Positions 1 through 8,436 of a DNA stretch of 64,000 nucleotides are shown here, one piece after another; the stretch's first letter is position 1, and each line of letters opens with the position of its first letter. Position numbers and translations under genes: made by a program. The notes under the pieces are model-generated. The model was not told where the DNA came from, made no database searches, and saw only the letters and a program-made list of their open reading frames with translations. The stretch comes from Ancylobacter sp. TS-1 (GTDB lineage: Bacteria; Pseudomonadota; Alphaproteobacteria; Rhizobiales; Xanthobacteraceae): positions 3,899,438-3,963,437 of the forward strand of contig NZ_CP045144.1 of assembly GCF_009223885.1 (NCBI RefSeq), in the 5' to 3' direction.

Positions 1-645
1 TTCGGACAGCGCGAAAAGTCCGATCAGCGCGGCGATGAACGGCACGCCGCCGATCAGGCCCTCCGCGAACATGTAGCGCACCACGCCGTCGACCGGATCG
101 GTGCCGATCGTGGTGAGCAGCAGCCCGAACAGCAGCGCGATGAAGCCCCGCAGCACCGAATGGCCGGCGAGCGTCGAGATCAGGCTGAGCCCGAGCACCG
201 CAAGGGCGAAATATTCGGCCGGGCCGAAGGCCAGCGCGATCTTGGTCATCCACATCACGGTGAAGATCAGCAGGATCGTGCTGATCACCGAGCCAACCGC
301 CGAACTGAGGATCGACAGCGTCAACGCCTCACCCGCCTCGCCGCGCTCGCGCATCGGATAGCCGTCGAGCGCGGTGATCGCCGAGGAGGGCTCGCCGGGC
401 GTGTTCATCAGGATCGCCGGGATGGCGCCCGAATATTCGGAGGCCATGTAGAGCGTCACCAGCATGACCACCGACACCACCGGGTCGAGCCCGAAGGTGA
501 ACGGGATCAGGAGCGCCATTCCAACGCCGGCCGAGAGGCCGGGCAGGGCGCCGACGATATAGCCGATGAGGACGCCGCCGAAGAGCCCGGCGATCACCTG
601 CCACGACGAGAAGGTCGAGAGTCCTATGAGAAATCCGTCCAGCAT
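1..645 (-). CDS. tctA: TctA large membrane subunit of a tripartite tricarboxylate transporter (partial)
   Basis: The gene reads leftward from an ATG at 645 and runs off the window, so only about 215 N-terminal residues are visible. They are hydrophobic and carry the TctA-family motif GALPGLSAGVGM near residue 32, followed by PFTFGLDP and a loop with MNTPGEPSSA. TctA proteins are the roughly 500-residue, 10-12 helix permease of TTT systems, which take up carboxylates with a periplasmic binding protein. It is the third gene of a tctC-tctB-tctA run, separated from tctB by 7 bp. The family is clear. The substrate is unknown, but the neighbouring CoA-ligase and carboxylase genes suggest a carboxylic acid. 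Confidence 0.93.
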   Translation of the reverse strand, partial: MLDGFLIGLSTFSSWQVIAGLFGGVLIGYIVGALPGLSAGVGMALLIPFTFGLDPVVSVVMLVTLYMASEYSGAIPAILMNTPGEPSSAITALDGYPMRERGEAGEALTLSILSSAVGSVISTILLIFTVMWMTKIALAFGPAEYFALAVLGLSLISTLAGHSVLRGFIALLFGLLLTTIGTDPVDGVVRYMFAEGLIGGVPFIAALIGLFALSE

Positions 646-652
646 GGCGCCC

Positions 653-1156
653 TCACGGAAGCGGAATGGACAGGATGGTCTCGAAGACAACCCTGCTGAA
701 GAGGAGGAACCCGGCCACATAGGCCAGGAGGGGGAGGGGCCGGCGGCAATCCGCGATCCACAGCATGGCGGCCAGGAAAAACGCCATGGTCGGGTAGTAG
801 CCGAACGCCCGCATCGCCGGGGCGAACGCCGCCATCAGCAGCATGCCGGCGATCACCCGGCTTGGTCGGCCGATCTCGATCAGATGGCCGGTCCGCGTGC
901 CCAGCACGTGGCGCACGCCGTTGGCGAGCAGGATGAAGGACGCGATGCCGAGCAGGAGCGCCAGGCCGCGCGGAAAGTCCGCCGCGCCTATGCCCGAGCC
1001 GCCGCCGTCGTCGATGTCGGCGCCGAGCACCCAGAACGTGACTGCCATGGCCAGCAGCGCGCCGCCGGCGAGCACGTCACCCGTTTCGAGACGAATTCGA
1101 AAGACAGCTTGATCGGATGTCTCGGCAACGCCGGACTCGTTGTGTGAAGTTACCAT
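653..1156 (-). CDS. tctB: TctB small membrane subunit of TTT transporter
   Basis: A 167-residue protein with four predicted hydrophobic segments in the TctB pattern: an N-terminal helix around GDVLAGGALLAMAV, the GIGAADFPRG segment, and two C-terminal helices ending in RVVFETILSIPLP. TctB is the small, poorly conserved membrane partner of TctA. I prefer the ATG at 1156 over an in-frame GTG at 1186, because the GTG start would put its ribosome-binding region against the stable hairpin at 1193-1221. The gene sits between tctC and tctA in the same operon. Confidence 0.85.
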   Translation of the reverse strand: MVTSHNESGVAETSDQAVFRIRLETGDVLAGGALLAMAVTFWVLGADIDDGGGSGIGAADFPRGLALLLGIASFILLANGVRHVLGTRTGHLIEIGRPSRVIAGMLLMAAFAPAMRAFGYYPTMAFFLAAMLWIADCRRPLPLLAYVAGFLLFSRVVFETILSIPLP

Positions 1157-1192
1157 CGCCACAGCAATATCTCTCGCACGAAGCACCGGAGT

Positions 1193-1221
1193 GGGAGGCC
1201 GCCGGCGGGCGGCGGCCTCCC
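1193..1221 (-). promoter_or_regulatory. Intra-operon stem-loop between tctC and tctB
   Basis: Perfect 11-bp inverted repeat (GGGAGGCCGCC / GGCGGCCTCCC) around a 7-nt loop, with no T tract on the minus strand. It lies just after the tctC stop. Hairpins in this place in binding-protein operons commonly act as attenuators or 3'-end mRNA protectors, so that the binding protein is made in excess over the membrane subunits. That role here is inferred. Confidence 0.6.
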
Positions 1222-1240
1222 GCGGATTCGACGCGGAACG

Positions 1241-2212
1241 TCAACGCTTCAGTCCGAGCGTTTCCATCCACTGCTTGGTGAGCTTGTCCTGGAGGGCGGC
1301 ATTGGTGGTGAAATCGGCCGGCGGCAGGAAGGCGGGAAACAGCGCGGATTCCTCGATATAGGCCTTGAGCTCCGGCGTCAGGAGCGCCTGCTTCACCGCA
1401 TCGGCCAGCTTGGCCTTTATCGGCTCGGGAATGCCCTTCGGCCCGATGATGCCGCGCATCTGCTGCCAGGAGGTATCGGCGGCAAAGCCCTGCTCCTTCA
1501 GCGTCGGCACGTTCGGGAACTGCGGCACCCTCTCGTCGGACATCACGCCGATGACCCGCAGGCTGCCGGCGTCGACATGGGTCTTGACGAGGTCGACATA
1601 GGCGATGGCCACCTCGGCGTGGTTGCCGAGCGCCGCGGTCACCGCGTCGCCGACGCTGTCGAAGGGCACCCAGCGCACCTTGCGGCTGTCGAGATCGGCG
1701 GACTTCGCCATGATCTCCCAGGCGAAGTGCCCGCCGGAACCGCGCACGAATCCCGCCATCACCACGCTGCCGGGATTGGCGTTCGCCGCGGCGACAAGAT
1801 CCTTCATCGAGGTGATCTTGCTGCTCTGGTTGACGACGATCAGGTAGGGCTCGTTCACCAGCCGCGCGATCCAGTCGAAGCTGTCGACCGTGTATTGCTT
1901 GAGGGTCTGGTTGAACGCGCCGATATGGGTGCTCGTGACGGCGCCGATCGTGTAGCCGTCCGGCTTGGCGGCGGAGAGTTCGGCCAGTTGCGCCGCGCCG
2001 CGGCCGCCCGGCTTGTTCTCGACGACGATCGAGACGCCGAGGATCTTCTCCATCGCCACGGCGAGCTTGCGCGCCATGACGTCCGTCGCCCCGCCGGGCG
2101 AAACATGCAGCAGATAGCGTATCGGCTTGTCGGGATAGTCGGCCCGCGCGGCGGCAGGTGCCGCGGCTATCGCGGCGGCGATCAAGGCCGTTCGAAACAG
2201 CGTCTTCAGCAT
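1241..2212 (-). CDS. tctC: TctC-type periplasmic carboxylate-binding protein (Bug family)
   Basis: A 323-residue protein, starting at the ATG at 2212 behind a good GGGAG ribosome site. It has a typical Sec signal peptide (MLKTLFRTALIAAAIAAAP..ARA) and a mature N-terminus DYPDKPIRYLLHVSPGG, the Bug/TctC signature in which the PGG loop binds a carboxylate. GGRGAAQLAEL and the C-terminal MRGIIGPKGIPEP segment are also family-typical. It delivers the ligand to TctAB. A 290-bp stretch separates the start from a 21-bp palindrome, so the transcript may have a long leader. The ligand is unidentified. Confidence 0.93.
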   Translation of the reverse strand: MLKTLFRTALIAAAIAAAPAAARADYPDKPIRYLLHVSPGGATDVMARKLAVAMEKILGVSIVVENKPGGRGAAQLAELSAAKPDGYTIGAVTSTHIGAFNQTLKQYTVDSFDWIARLVNEPYLIVVNQSSKITSMKDLVAAANANPGSVVMAGFVRGSGGHFAWEIMAKSADLDSRKVRWVPFDSVGDAVTAALGNHAEVAIAYVDLVKTHVDAGSLRVIGVMSDERVPQFPNVPTLKEQGFAADTSWQQMRGIIGPKGIPEPIKAKLADAVKQALLTPELKAYIEESALFPAFLPPADFTTNAALQDKLTKQWMETLGLKR

Positions 2213-2581
2213 CTCGTTCTCCCTTTTGGTCGGGGCCCGCTTATGCGCGGATTGGTCCCGTTGGCGTTCCTCGGCGGCCGATTGGCCGGAGCATCCAACG
2301 ATGCCCGACGAGCCGCATTTTCTTGTTCTTGGGTCGACGGGGGTGCCCGCCGATCCGGTCAGCCTGGCCCCTGCAACGCTCCGCGACCGCCGAGACGGCA
2401 GCCACGGGAAGAGAACGCCCAGGAATCGATCATCCGGCATCTCCCGCTTTCGAGCGGCTTGACGCTCGTCGGCATATCCACATTGCGCAGTCTAAAAGTT
2501 CGTAGTAGTAATAGCAACTACTAATCGGTGACGTCGGAATCACCTCATGGCCGAAGAACGGCCGTGCTTCAGGGAAACGCC
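2213..2581. other. Divergent promoter region, 369 bp
   Basis: Non-coding space between leftward tctC and the rightward enolase-superfamily gene. The only structured element recognised is the 21-bp palindrome at 2503-2523, inside a locally AT-rich patch (about 2490-2525). No RNA gene or riboswitch fold was recognised. Open frames in other phases here look like antisense or read-through artefacts. Confidence 0.6.
2503..2523. promoter_or_regulatory. Candidate operator, TAGTAGT-N7-ACTACTA
   Basis: A perfect 7+7 inverted repeat (TAGTAGT at 2503-2509, ACTACTA at 2517-2523) with a 7-nt spacer. A second copy of the same architecture, TAGTTGT-N7-ACAACTA, lies at 10081-10101 in the other divergent promoter of this island. 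The shared spacing and outer bases suggest one dimeric regulator. The TrmB-type protein at 7529-8431 is the obvious candidate, by proximity only. Confidence 0.65.
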
Positions 2582-3658
2582 ATGACGACCTTGCGCCGCA
2601 TACGCCTCAGCCGGCTTCGCCTGCCGCTTGTCCGGCCCTACCGGCTCTCCTACCGGACCTTCGACGAGTTCGAGCCCTATCTGGTCGAGGTCGAGGACAG
2701 CGACGGGCGCACCGGCTTCGCCGATGCGCACATCTCGCCCGGCTCAAGTTCGGAAACGCGCGAGGGCGGCTGGGCGTTCTGTACCGAGAAGATGGCGGCG
2801 GTCGTCGGGCGCTCTCCGGAGGAGGCCAAGGACATCATCCTTGCCGACTTCTACCGGAGCAAAGTGGCCGCGACGGCTCTCGTGACCGCCATCGAGGTGC
2901 TGGAAGGCAGCCGCCTGCTCGACGTCGACGAGCATCGCGACCAGCCGCTGCTTACCCCGATCAACGCGCTGGAGCCCGACGCCATCGCCGCCGAGATCGA
3001 GGAGTGGCTGGCGCAGGGCTTCCGCACCTTCAAGGTCAAGGTCGGCAAGGATGTCGACGCCGATCTCGCCCGCGTCGCCGCCATCCAGAAGGCCTGCGCC
3101 GGGCGGGCGAGCCTGCGGCTCGACGCCAACCGGGCGTTCAGCCGCGCGCAGGGCATCGAGTTCGCCTCGCGGCTCGATCCGGAAGGCATCGAACTGTTCG
3201 AGCAGCCCTGCGATGCCGACGACTGGGAAGCCAATGGCGCGGTGGCCGCCGCCTCGAACGTGCCGCTTATGCTCGACGAGCCGATCTGCACGCTGGAGGA
3301 CATCCAGCGCGCCGCCGATATCGAGGGCGTAGGCTTCTGCAAGCTCAAGCTGAAGCGCTTCGGCAGCCTCCAGCGGCTGGCCGACGGGCTCAACGCCGTG
3401 CGGGCCAACGGCATGCGGCCGGTGCTCGGCGACGGGCTGGGCAGCGAGGTGCACGGGTGGCTTGAGGCCTGCATCGCCCGCAGCACGGTCGACAATGCCG
3501 GCGAGTTCAATGGCTTCCTCAAGCCGAAGACCGGCCTGTTCGAGGTGCCCCTGCCGTTCGAGCGCGGCGCGATCCGCATGCCGGCCGGCTACCGCCCGAG
3601 CCTCGACCGCGCCGCCGTCGAGCGGGCGATCGTCGCGACCACCGAGGTTGCCGCCTAG
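2582..3658 (+). CDS. Enolase-superfamily enzyme (mandelate racemase / muconate lactonizing type)
   Basis: A 358-residue protein, starting at the ATG at 2582 (an in-frame upstream start would add 18 unconserved residues). The superfamily residues are visible: KxK base motif K151-V-K153, metal ligands D181 (LRLDANRAF), E207 (ELFEQP) and D232 (LDEPI), and a lysine cluster KLKLK at 254-258 on the opposite face. This pattern fits the muconate-lactonizing subgroup, whose members abstract the proton alpha to a carboxylate in racemisation, cycloisomerisation or dehydration. It is transcribed away from tctCBA and toward the carboxylase gene, which starts 61 bp downstream. It probably acts on the imported acid or a derivative. 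The exact reaction cannot be read from sequence. Confidence 0.85.
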   Translation: MTTLRRIRLSRLRLPLVRPYRLSYRTFDEFEPYLVEVEDSDGRTGFADAHISPGSSSETREGGWAFCTEKMAAVVGRSPEEAKDIILADFYRSKVAATALVTAIEVLEGSRLLDVDEHRDQPLLTPINALEPDAIAAEIEEWLAQGFRTFKVKVGKDVDADLARVAAIQKACAGRASLRLDANRAFSRAQGIEFASRLDPEGIELFEQPCDADDWEANGAVAAASNVPLMLDEPICTLEDIQRAADIEGVGFCKLKLKRFGSLQRLADGLNAVRANGMRPVLGDGLGSEVHGWLEACIARSTVDNAGEFNGFLKPKTGLFEVPLPFERGAIRMPAGYRPSLDRAAVERAIVATTEVAA

Positions 3659-3719
3659 CGCATCGCTTCCGCGCCTTTCCCGGAACGATGGCCATCAGCG
3701 AAGAAACAGGAATCTGTAG

Positions 3720-5255
3720 ATGTCTCACGACGCAATGCTTGCCGCTCTCGACGAGCGCCGCGCCCATGCGCGGCAGATGGGCGGCCCGGACAAACTCGCC
3801 AAGCGCGCGGCGCGCGGCCAGCTGAACGCGGCGGAACGCGTGGATGCGCTGGTGGATCCCGGCAGCTTCTTCGAAGTCGGCCTGCTCGGTGCCTCCGGCG
3901 TGTTCGAGGCCGACGTCGAGGCGACGCCGCGTGACGGCAAGATCACCGGCTTCGGCAAGGTCGAGGGGCGCGAGGTCGGCGTGGTGGTGAACGACTTCAC
4001 CGTCAAGGGCGCCTCCACCAGCGCCACCAACTCCAAGAAGATGGGCTATATCCGCCGCACCTGCACCGAGCGCGGCATGCCCTTCGTCCATATCGGCGAA
4101 TCGACCGGCGCCCGCCTGCCGGACGCCATGGGCTCCAAGGGCATGGGCCAGATGCTGGGCAACGACACCACCCAGTTCCGGCGCATGCGTGACACGCCCT
4201 GGGTGGCGGCCGCCCTCGACACCTCCTTCGGCTCTTCCGCCTGGCTGTGCTGCTGCGCCGACTTCGCGGTGATGAAGAAGGGCTCGATCATGTCGGTATC
4301 GAGCCCGCGCCTCGTCTCGATGGCGATCGGCGAGAAGGTCGATCTGGAGGAACTGGGCGGCTGGCGGCTGCATGCCGAGCAGACCGGCCTCATCGACCAT
4401 TTCGTGGACACCGACGCCGAGGCGATGGCGGTGATCCGCCGCTTTCTGTCCTACCTGCCGAGCCACAACGGGGAGGTGGCGCCGCTCGCCCCGGTTCCCG
4501 AAGGCTCGGGCGAGGATCAGGAGCGCATTCTCGACGTGCTGCCGGAGCGGCGCACGCAGGTCTACAACATGAAGAAGATCATCGAGATCCTGTTCGATCG
4601 CGACAGCTTCTTCGAGCTGAAGGCGCGCTTCGGCAAGCCGGCGGTCGTCGGTCTCGCCCGGCTCGACGGACAGGCCGTCGGCGTCATCGCCAATAATCCG
4701 CAGGTCGGCGGCGGCGCGCTCTCGGCCGAGGCCTGCCGCAAGATCATCGACCTGACGGTGCTGTGCGACAGCTTCAACATTCCGCTCATCCGGCTGGTCG
4801 ACACCCCCGGCTTCGTGGTCGGCACCGATGCGGAACGGCGCGGCGCGCCCGGCCACATCATGAACTTCATGAACGCCACCTGCCTGACCTCCGTCCCCTC
4901 GGTCACGGTGCTGTGCCGCAAGGCCTATGGGCGTGCCTATGTCGCCATGGGCGGCGGCTCGCACAATGACGCGATGATCGCCTGGCCGAACGCCGAGGTC
5001 AGCTTCATGGACCCGGTCTTCGCCACCAGCATCGTCCACAACCTTACTGCCGGGCAGGACGGCTTCGAGGAGGCGCTGGCGCATATCCAGAAGGACCTCG
5101 AGATCTGGGACATGGCCCGCATCTTCTCGGCGCAGGACGTGGTGAAGCCGCAGGAAACCCGCGCCTGGATCATCCGCATGCTGGAAGTCCAGCGCCGTCG
5201 CCGTTCCGGCGGCGTCGGTCAGCATCTCATGCGCACCTGGCCGACCAGCTACTGA
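3720..5255 (+). CDS. Acyl-CoA carboxylase carboxyltransferase subunit (PccB / methylmalonyl-CoA decarboxylase alpha-like)
   Basis: A 511-residue protein of the crotonase-fold carboxyltransferase family, with both halves present: N-terminal ESTGARLPDAMGSKGMGQM and C-terminal LVDTPGFVVGTDAERRGAPGH plus the acyl-CoA-site stretch YVAMGGGSHNDAMIAWPNAEV. It would transfer CO2 between carboxybiotin and an acyl-CoA. Biotin carboxylase (8437-9798) and a separate biotinyl protein (9804-10025) are encoded nearby on the other strand, so the enzyme appears to be split over three genes. It is followed after 10 bp by an acyl-CoA synthetase, suggesting activation then carboxylation of one substrate. The substrate is unknown; decarboxylation in reverse is possible. 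Confidence 0.88.
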   Translation: MSHDAMLAALDERRAHARQMGGPDKLAKRAARGQLNAAERVDALVDPGSFFEVGLLGASGVFEADVEATPRDGKITGFGKVEGREVGVVVNDFTVKGASTSATNSKKMGYIRRTCTERGMPFVHIGESTGARLPDAMGSKGMGQMLGNDTTQFRRMRDTPWVAAALDTSFGSSAWLCCCADFAVMKKGSIMSVSSPRLVSMAIGEKVDLEELGGWRLHAEQTGLIDHFVDTDAEAMAVIRRFLSYLPSHNGEVAPLAPVPEGSGEDQERILDVLPERRTQVYNMKKIIEILFDRDSFFELKARFGKPAVVGLARLDGQAVGVIANNPQVGGGALSAEACRKIIDLTVLCDSFNIPLIRLVDTPGFVVGTDAERRGAPGHIMNFMNATCLTSVPSVTVLCRKAYGRAYVAMGGGSHNDAMIAWPNAEVSFMDPVFATSIVHNLTAGQDGFEEALAHIQKDLEIWDMARIFSAQDVVKPQETRAWIIRMLEVQRRRRSGGVGQHLMRTWPTSY

Positions 5256-5265
5256 GGGGGACGGT

Positions 5266-7467
5266 ATGACCATCCAGAACACCCAGGCGCTGCGCGGCCT
5301 GCGCGGCAAGACCCTTATCTCCCAGGCCCGCGAAAAGGGCCGCCTCAGCCTCGACGAGGCGGACGGAAAGGCGCTGCTGGCGGATTTCGGCATCCGCGTG
5401 CCGCGCTCGCGCCTTGCCGCCGACGCGGCGCAGGCGGCGGCGATCGCCGGGGAACTCGACGGCCCCTTCGTGGTGAAGGTCGTCTCCCCGGAGATCCTGC
5501 ACAAGTCGGACGCCGGCGGCGTCGCGCTGCGCCTGCCCGATGCGGCCGCCGTTCGGGTCGCCGTCGAGGAGATGGCGCAGAAGCCCCTCATCGCCGCCGC
5601 CACGCTGGACGGCTGGCTTGTCGAGGAAATGGCGCCGGCCGGCCGCGAAATGGTGATCGGCGGTTATCGCGATCCCCAGTTCGGGCCGATGCTCATGGTG
5701 GGCCTTGGCGGCATCTTCGTGGAAGTGCTGCGCGACGTCGCGTTCCGGATCTGCCCGATCGACGCGGCCGACGCCGAGGCGATGCTGGGCGAGCTCAAGG
5801 GGCGGGCGCTGCTCAAGGGCGCGCGCGGCGAGGCGGGGGTCGACGAGGCGGCGCTGATCGAGGTCATGCTGCGCATCGGCGGCGCCGACGGCCTGCTGAT
5901 GACGCACGAAGCGGATATCGCCGAACTCGACCTCAACCCGGTGATCGTCTCGGCGACCGGCGCGGTGGCGGTCGACGCCCGCGTCATCCTGAGCGCGCCG
6001 GCCGGCGCGGAGCCGGCCGTCCCGGTCCTACAGGATTCCGCAGGGGAGACCTTCCGCCCGCTCTTCGAGCCGCGCACCGTGGCGGTGCTCGGCGCCTCCA
6101 CCAAGGATGTCGGCATCGCCAATACCTTCATCCGCCGTATGAAGGCGTTCGGCTTTGCCGGAAGCCTCTACCCGATCCATCCGACGGCGCCGGAGATCGA
6201 GGGGCTCAAGGCCTATGCGAGCTTCGCCGCGACGCCCGAGCCGGTCGACTACGCCTATATCGCGGTGGGCGCCGAGCGCATTCCGAACATTCTCGCGGAA
6301 GCCGGCGGGCGATGCCGCATCGCGCAGGTCATCTCGTCGGGCTTCGGCGAGGTCGAGGAGGGCAAGGCCCTGCAGGAGGCTCTCGTCGAGGGCGCCCGCA
6401 AGGGCGGCGTGCGGGTGCTGGGCCCTAACTGCCTGGGCACCTATTCGCCGCGCGGGGGGCTTACCTTCCCCTCCGACGCGCCCAGGGAAGTCGGCACCAT
6501 CGGCATCGTGTCGCAGTCGGGCGGACTGACCACCGACATCATCAAGCGCGGCGAATGGCGCGGGCTGCGCTTCAGCGGCGCCGTGACCATCGGCAACAGC
6601 GCCGACGTGAAGCCGCACGAACTCGTGGCCTATTATCTCGACGATCCCCAGACCCGCGCCATCGGGCTCTATCTGGAAGACGTGAAGCAGGGCCGCGCCT
6701 TCTTCGAGATGCTGAAGCAGGCCCGCAAGCCGATCGTCATCCTCAAGGGCGGGCGGTCGAATCTGGGACGCCTTGCCGCCGCCTCGCATACCGGCGCGCT
6801 GGCCGGTGACGAGAAGGGCTGGAGCGCCCTGCAGGAACAGACGCCGGCGGTGCTGGTCTCCACCGTCGACGAGTTCATCGACCTGCTGCTCGCGCTCCAG
6901 CATTTCGATCTTCATCCCGAGCGGCCGACCCGCGCCGTCACCCTGTTCGGCAATGGCGGCGGGTCGAGCGTGCTCGGCACCGATGCCTTCGCTGCCGTCG
7001 AGCTCGACGTCGCGCCCTATCCACCGGAGGTTCGCGAGCGGCTGGAGGCGATGAAGCTGCCGCCGGGCACGAGCGTGGCCAATCCCATCGACACGCCGGT
7101 GCGTACCCTCCAGGAGAAGGACGGCTTCGTCGCCGGCGAGATTCTGGATATCGTCTACGGGCAGGCGCATCCCGACGCGGTGCTGATGCACCTCAACCTG
7201 TCCGCCTTCGTCGGGCGCGGCTCGGTCGATCCGATCGACAACCTGTTCACCGTCATCGAGCACACGCGGGCGAAATGGCCGGGCGGGGCGCATCTCGCCC
7301 TCGCTTTGCGCACGGACGGCTCTGCCGCGCTCGACGACCGCCGCCGTCATTACCGCGAGAAGGCGCGCGCCATCGGCGTGCCGGTGTTCGACGAGATTCC
7401 GGCGGCGGCGAAGGCGCTGGCCGGGGTCGGGCATCTGGAACGGCGCCTGAGGGCGGTGACGGGCTGA
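5266..7467 (+). CDS. ADP-forming acyl-CoA synthetase (acetate-CoA ligase family)
   Basis: A 733-residue protein with the ATP-grasp (beta) part first (about 1-235; GPFVVKVVSPEILHKSDAGG), then a CoA-binding Rossmann domain from about residue 264 (FEPRTVAVLGAS) and the succinyl-CoA-ligase-like domain with the phospho-histidine motif AASHTGALAGDE (His508). The family makes acyl-CoA from acid, CoA and ATP, releasing ADP and phosphate. It probably activates the acid imported by the TTT system. It overlaps no neighbour, sits 10 bp after the carboxyltransferase gene and ends at a strong hairpin (7492-7513). The order beta-then-alpha is one of the known arrangements of this family. Confidence 0.9.
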   Translation: MTIQNTQALRGLRGKTLISQAREKGRLSLDEADGKALLADFGIRVPRSRLAADAAQAAAIAGELDGPFVVKVVSPEILHKSDAGGVALRLPDAAAVRVAVEEMAQKPLIAAATLDGWLVEEMAPAGREMVIGGYRDPQFGPMLMVGLGGIFVEVLRDVAFRICPIDAADAEAMLGELKGRALLKGARGEAGVDEAALIEVMLRIGGADGLLMTHEADIAELDLNPVIVSATGAVAVDARVILSAPAGAEPAVPVLQDSAGETFRPLFEPRTVAVLGASTKDVGIANTFIRRMKAFGFAGSLYPIHPTAPEIEGLKAYASFAATPEPVDYAYIAVGAERIPNILAEAGGRCRIAQVISSGFGEVEEGKALQEALVEGARKGGVRVLGPNCLGTYSPRGGLTFPSDAPREVGTIGIVSQSGGLTTDIIKRGEWRGLRFSGAVTIGNSADVKPHELVAYYLDDPQTRAIGLYLEDVKQGRAFFEMLKQARKPIVILKGGRSNLGRLAAASHTGALAGDEKGWSALQEQTPAVLVSTVDEFIDLLLALQHFDLHPERPTRAVTLFGNGGGSSVLGTDAFAAVELDVAPYPPEVRERLEAMKLPPGTSVANPIDTPVRTLQEKDGFVAGEILDIVYGQAHPDAVLMHLNLSAFVGRGSVDPIDNLFTVIEHTRAKWPGGAHLALALRTDGSAALDDRRRHYREKARAIGVPVFDEIPAAAKALAGVGHLERRLRAVTG

Positions 7468-7491
7468 CCGCCCGCGCTCTGGCCCATACGG

Positions 7492-7513
7492 CCCGGCGCC
7501 CTCGGGCGCCGGG
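7492..7513. terminator. Bidirectional hairpin between convergent genes
   Basis: A near-continuous palindrome, CCCGGCGCCC-TC-GGGCGCCGGG, giving a stem of about 9 bp, midway between the convergent stops of the acyl-CoA synthetase (7467) and the TrmB-type regulator (7529). It lacks a T run, as many terminators of GC-rich alphaproteobacteria do. Its position supports a terminator role for both strands. Confidence 0.6.
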
Positions 7514-7528
7514 CTGCCGGCGCCGGCC

Positions 7529-8431
7529 TCAGGCGAGCCCGGTGCGCTTCTTGAAGGATGCGGCCTGTTCCGGCGAAAAGCAGGCGAGCCGCAGATCCCG
7601 GAGATAGGGGCCGAACGCCTCGTCGATCTGCGCGCCGAAGCGGGCGAAGATCTCGGCCATGTAATAGTCGTGGCGAACCAGCGATTCCGCGAGATTGACG
7701 ATCGGCCGGTTGCGCGTGTGGGAGGCGACGACTTCCGCCTCCACCGCCGCCGTCAGCGTCTCGACATGGTCGATGGACAGCGTGAACAGGTTGTCCGTCG
7801 TGCCCATGCGCACGCCGTTGCCCTCGTGGATGTAGACGCGGCAGGTGGGGCCGAAGCGGAACTCGTCCGCATTCGGCCCGAACATCACGATGAAGATGTC
7901 GATCCCGCGCTCGGCCGCCTTGCGCAGAACCTCGGTGTGGCGGCGCAGCACCGAGTCGCTCGCCTTGATCCAGATCGAGGTGCGGCTTCCCTCTATCAGG
8001 GCATCGATCTTGCTGTGGACGCTGACCTCGCCGTGCAGTGTCCAGACATACTGGTCGTCGGCCGAGGGCGACAACGCCTCCAGGCGCTCGGCCAGATCCG
8101 TGCAGAGCGTGCGGGTCTGGTTCGACAGCGCCGCCAGGAAGTCGCGCGGCGGCGATGCCACGTAGCGCACCGGGTTCTCGCTGACCGGGAGCACGGCGCC
8201 GCGCTGCGCCAGTGCCTCCAGCGAGTGGTAGGTGTTGGGGCGGGGGACGTTCGCTCCCTTGGAGATTTCGTAGGCGGTCGACGGCGGCATGCGCAGCAGC
8301 TGGACGTAGATCTTCCCCTCGGATTCCGTAAATCCAAGACGCCTCAGATCGGCGAGGAAATCATCCGTGTCGTTTGCCGCTATCGCCAGCTTGCCTGCCA
8401 ACTGCCCTCTCCATTGATACGAGCCGTCCAC
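7529..8431 (-). CDS. TrmB-family transcriptional regulator
   Basis: A 300-residue protein. Residues about 22-95 form a winged helix of the TrmB type (LRRLGFTESEGKIYVQLL, then PPSTAYEISKGANVPRPNTY as recognition region). The C-terminal part resembles the TrmB sensor domain, which has a phospholipase-D-like fold. The start is uncertain: GTG at 8431, 5 bp after the biotin carboxylase stop, or an in-frame TTG at 8401 just after GGAGAGGG. It is the last gene of a leftward operon with the biotinyl protein and biotin carboxylase. It probably responds to a sugar or acid metabolite and controls the island through the palindromes at 2503 and 10081. The target assignment is inferred. Confidence 0.8.
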   Translation of the reverse strand: MDGSYQWRGQLAGKLAIAANDTDDFLADLRRLGFTESEGKIYVQLLRMPPSTAYEISKGANVPRPNTYHSLEALAQRGAVLPVSENPVRYVASPPRDFLAALSNQTRTLCTDLAERLEALSPSADDQYVWTLHGEVSVHSKIDALIEGSRTSIWIKASDSVLRRHTEVLRKAAERGIDIFIVMFGPNADEFRFGPTCRVYIHEGNGVRMGTTDNLFTLSIDHVETLTAAVEAEVVASHTRNRPIVNLAESLVRHDYYMAEIFARFGAQIDEAFGPYLRDLRLACFSPEQAASFKKRTGLA

Positions 8432-8436
8432 CCGCC

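Noticed and set aside
160..699. Plus-strand open frame across tctA and tctB at the left edge
   Set aside because: Opposite strand of the partial TctA gene; Arg/Asp/His-rich translation.
3720..5255. Housekeeping acetyl-CoA carboxylase (AccD/AccA) or general propionyl-CoA carboxylase
   Set aside because: The single-chain PccB-like carboxyltransferase with a bare biotinyl protein and a TrmB regulator in a transporter island points to a catabolic enzyme.
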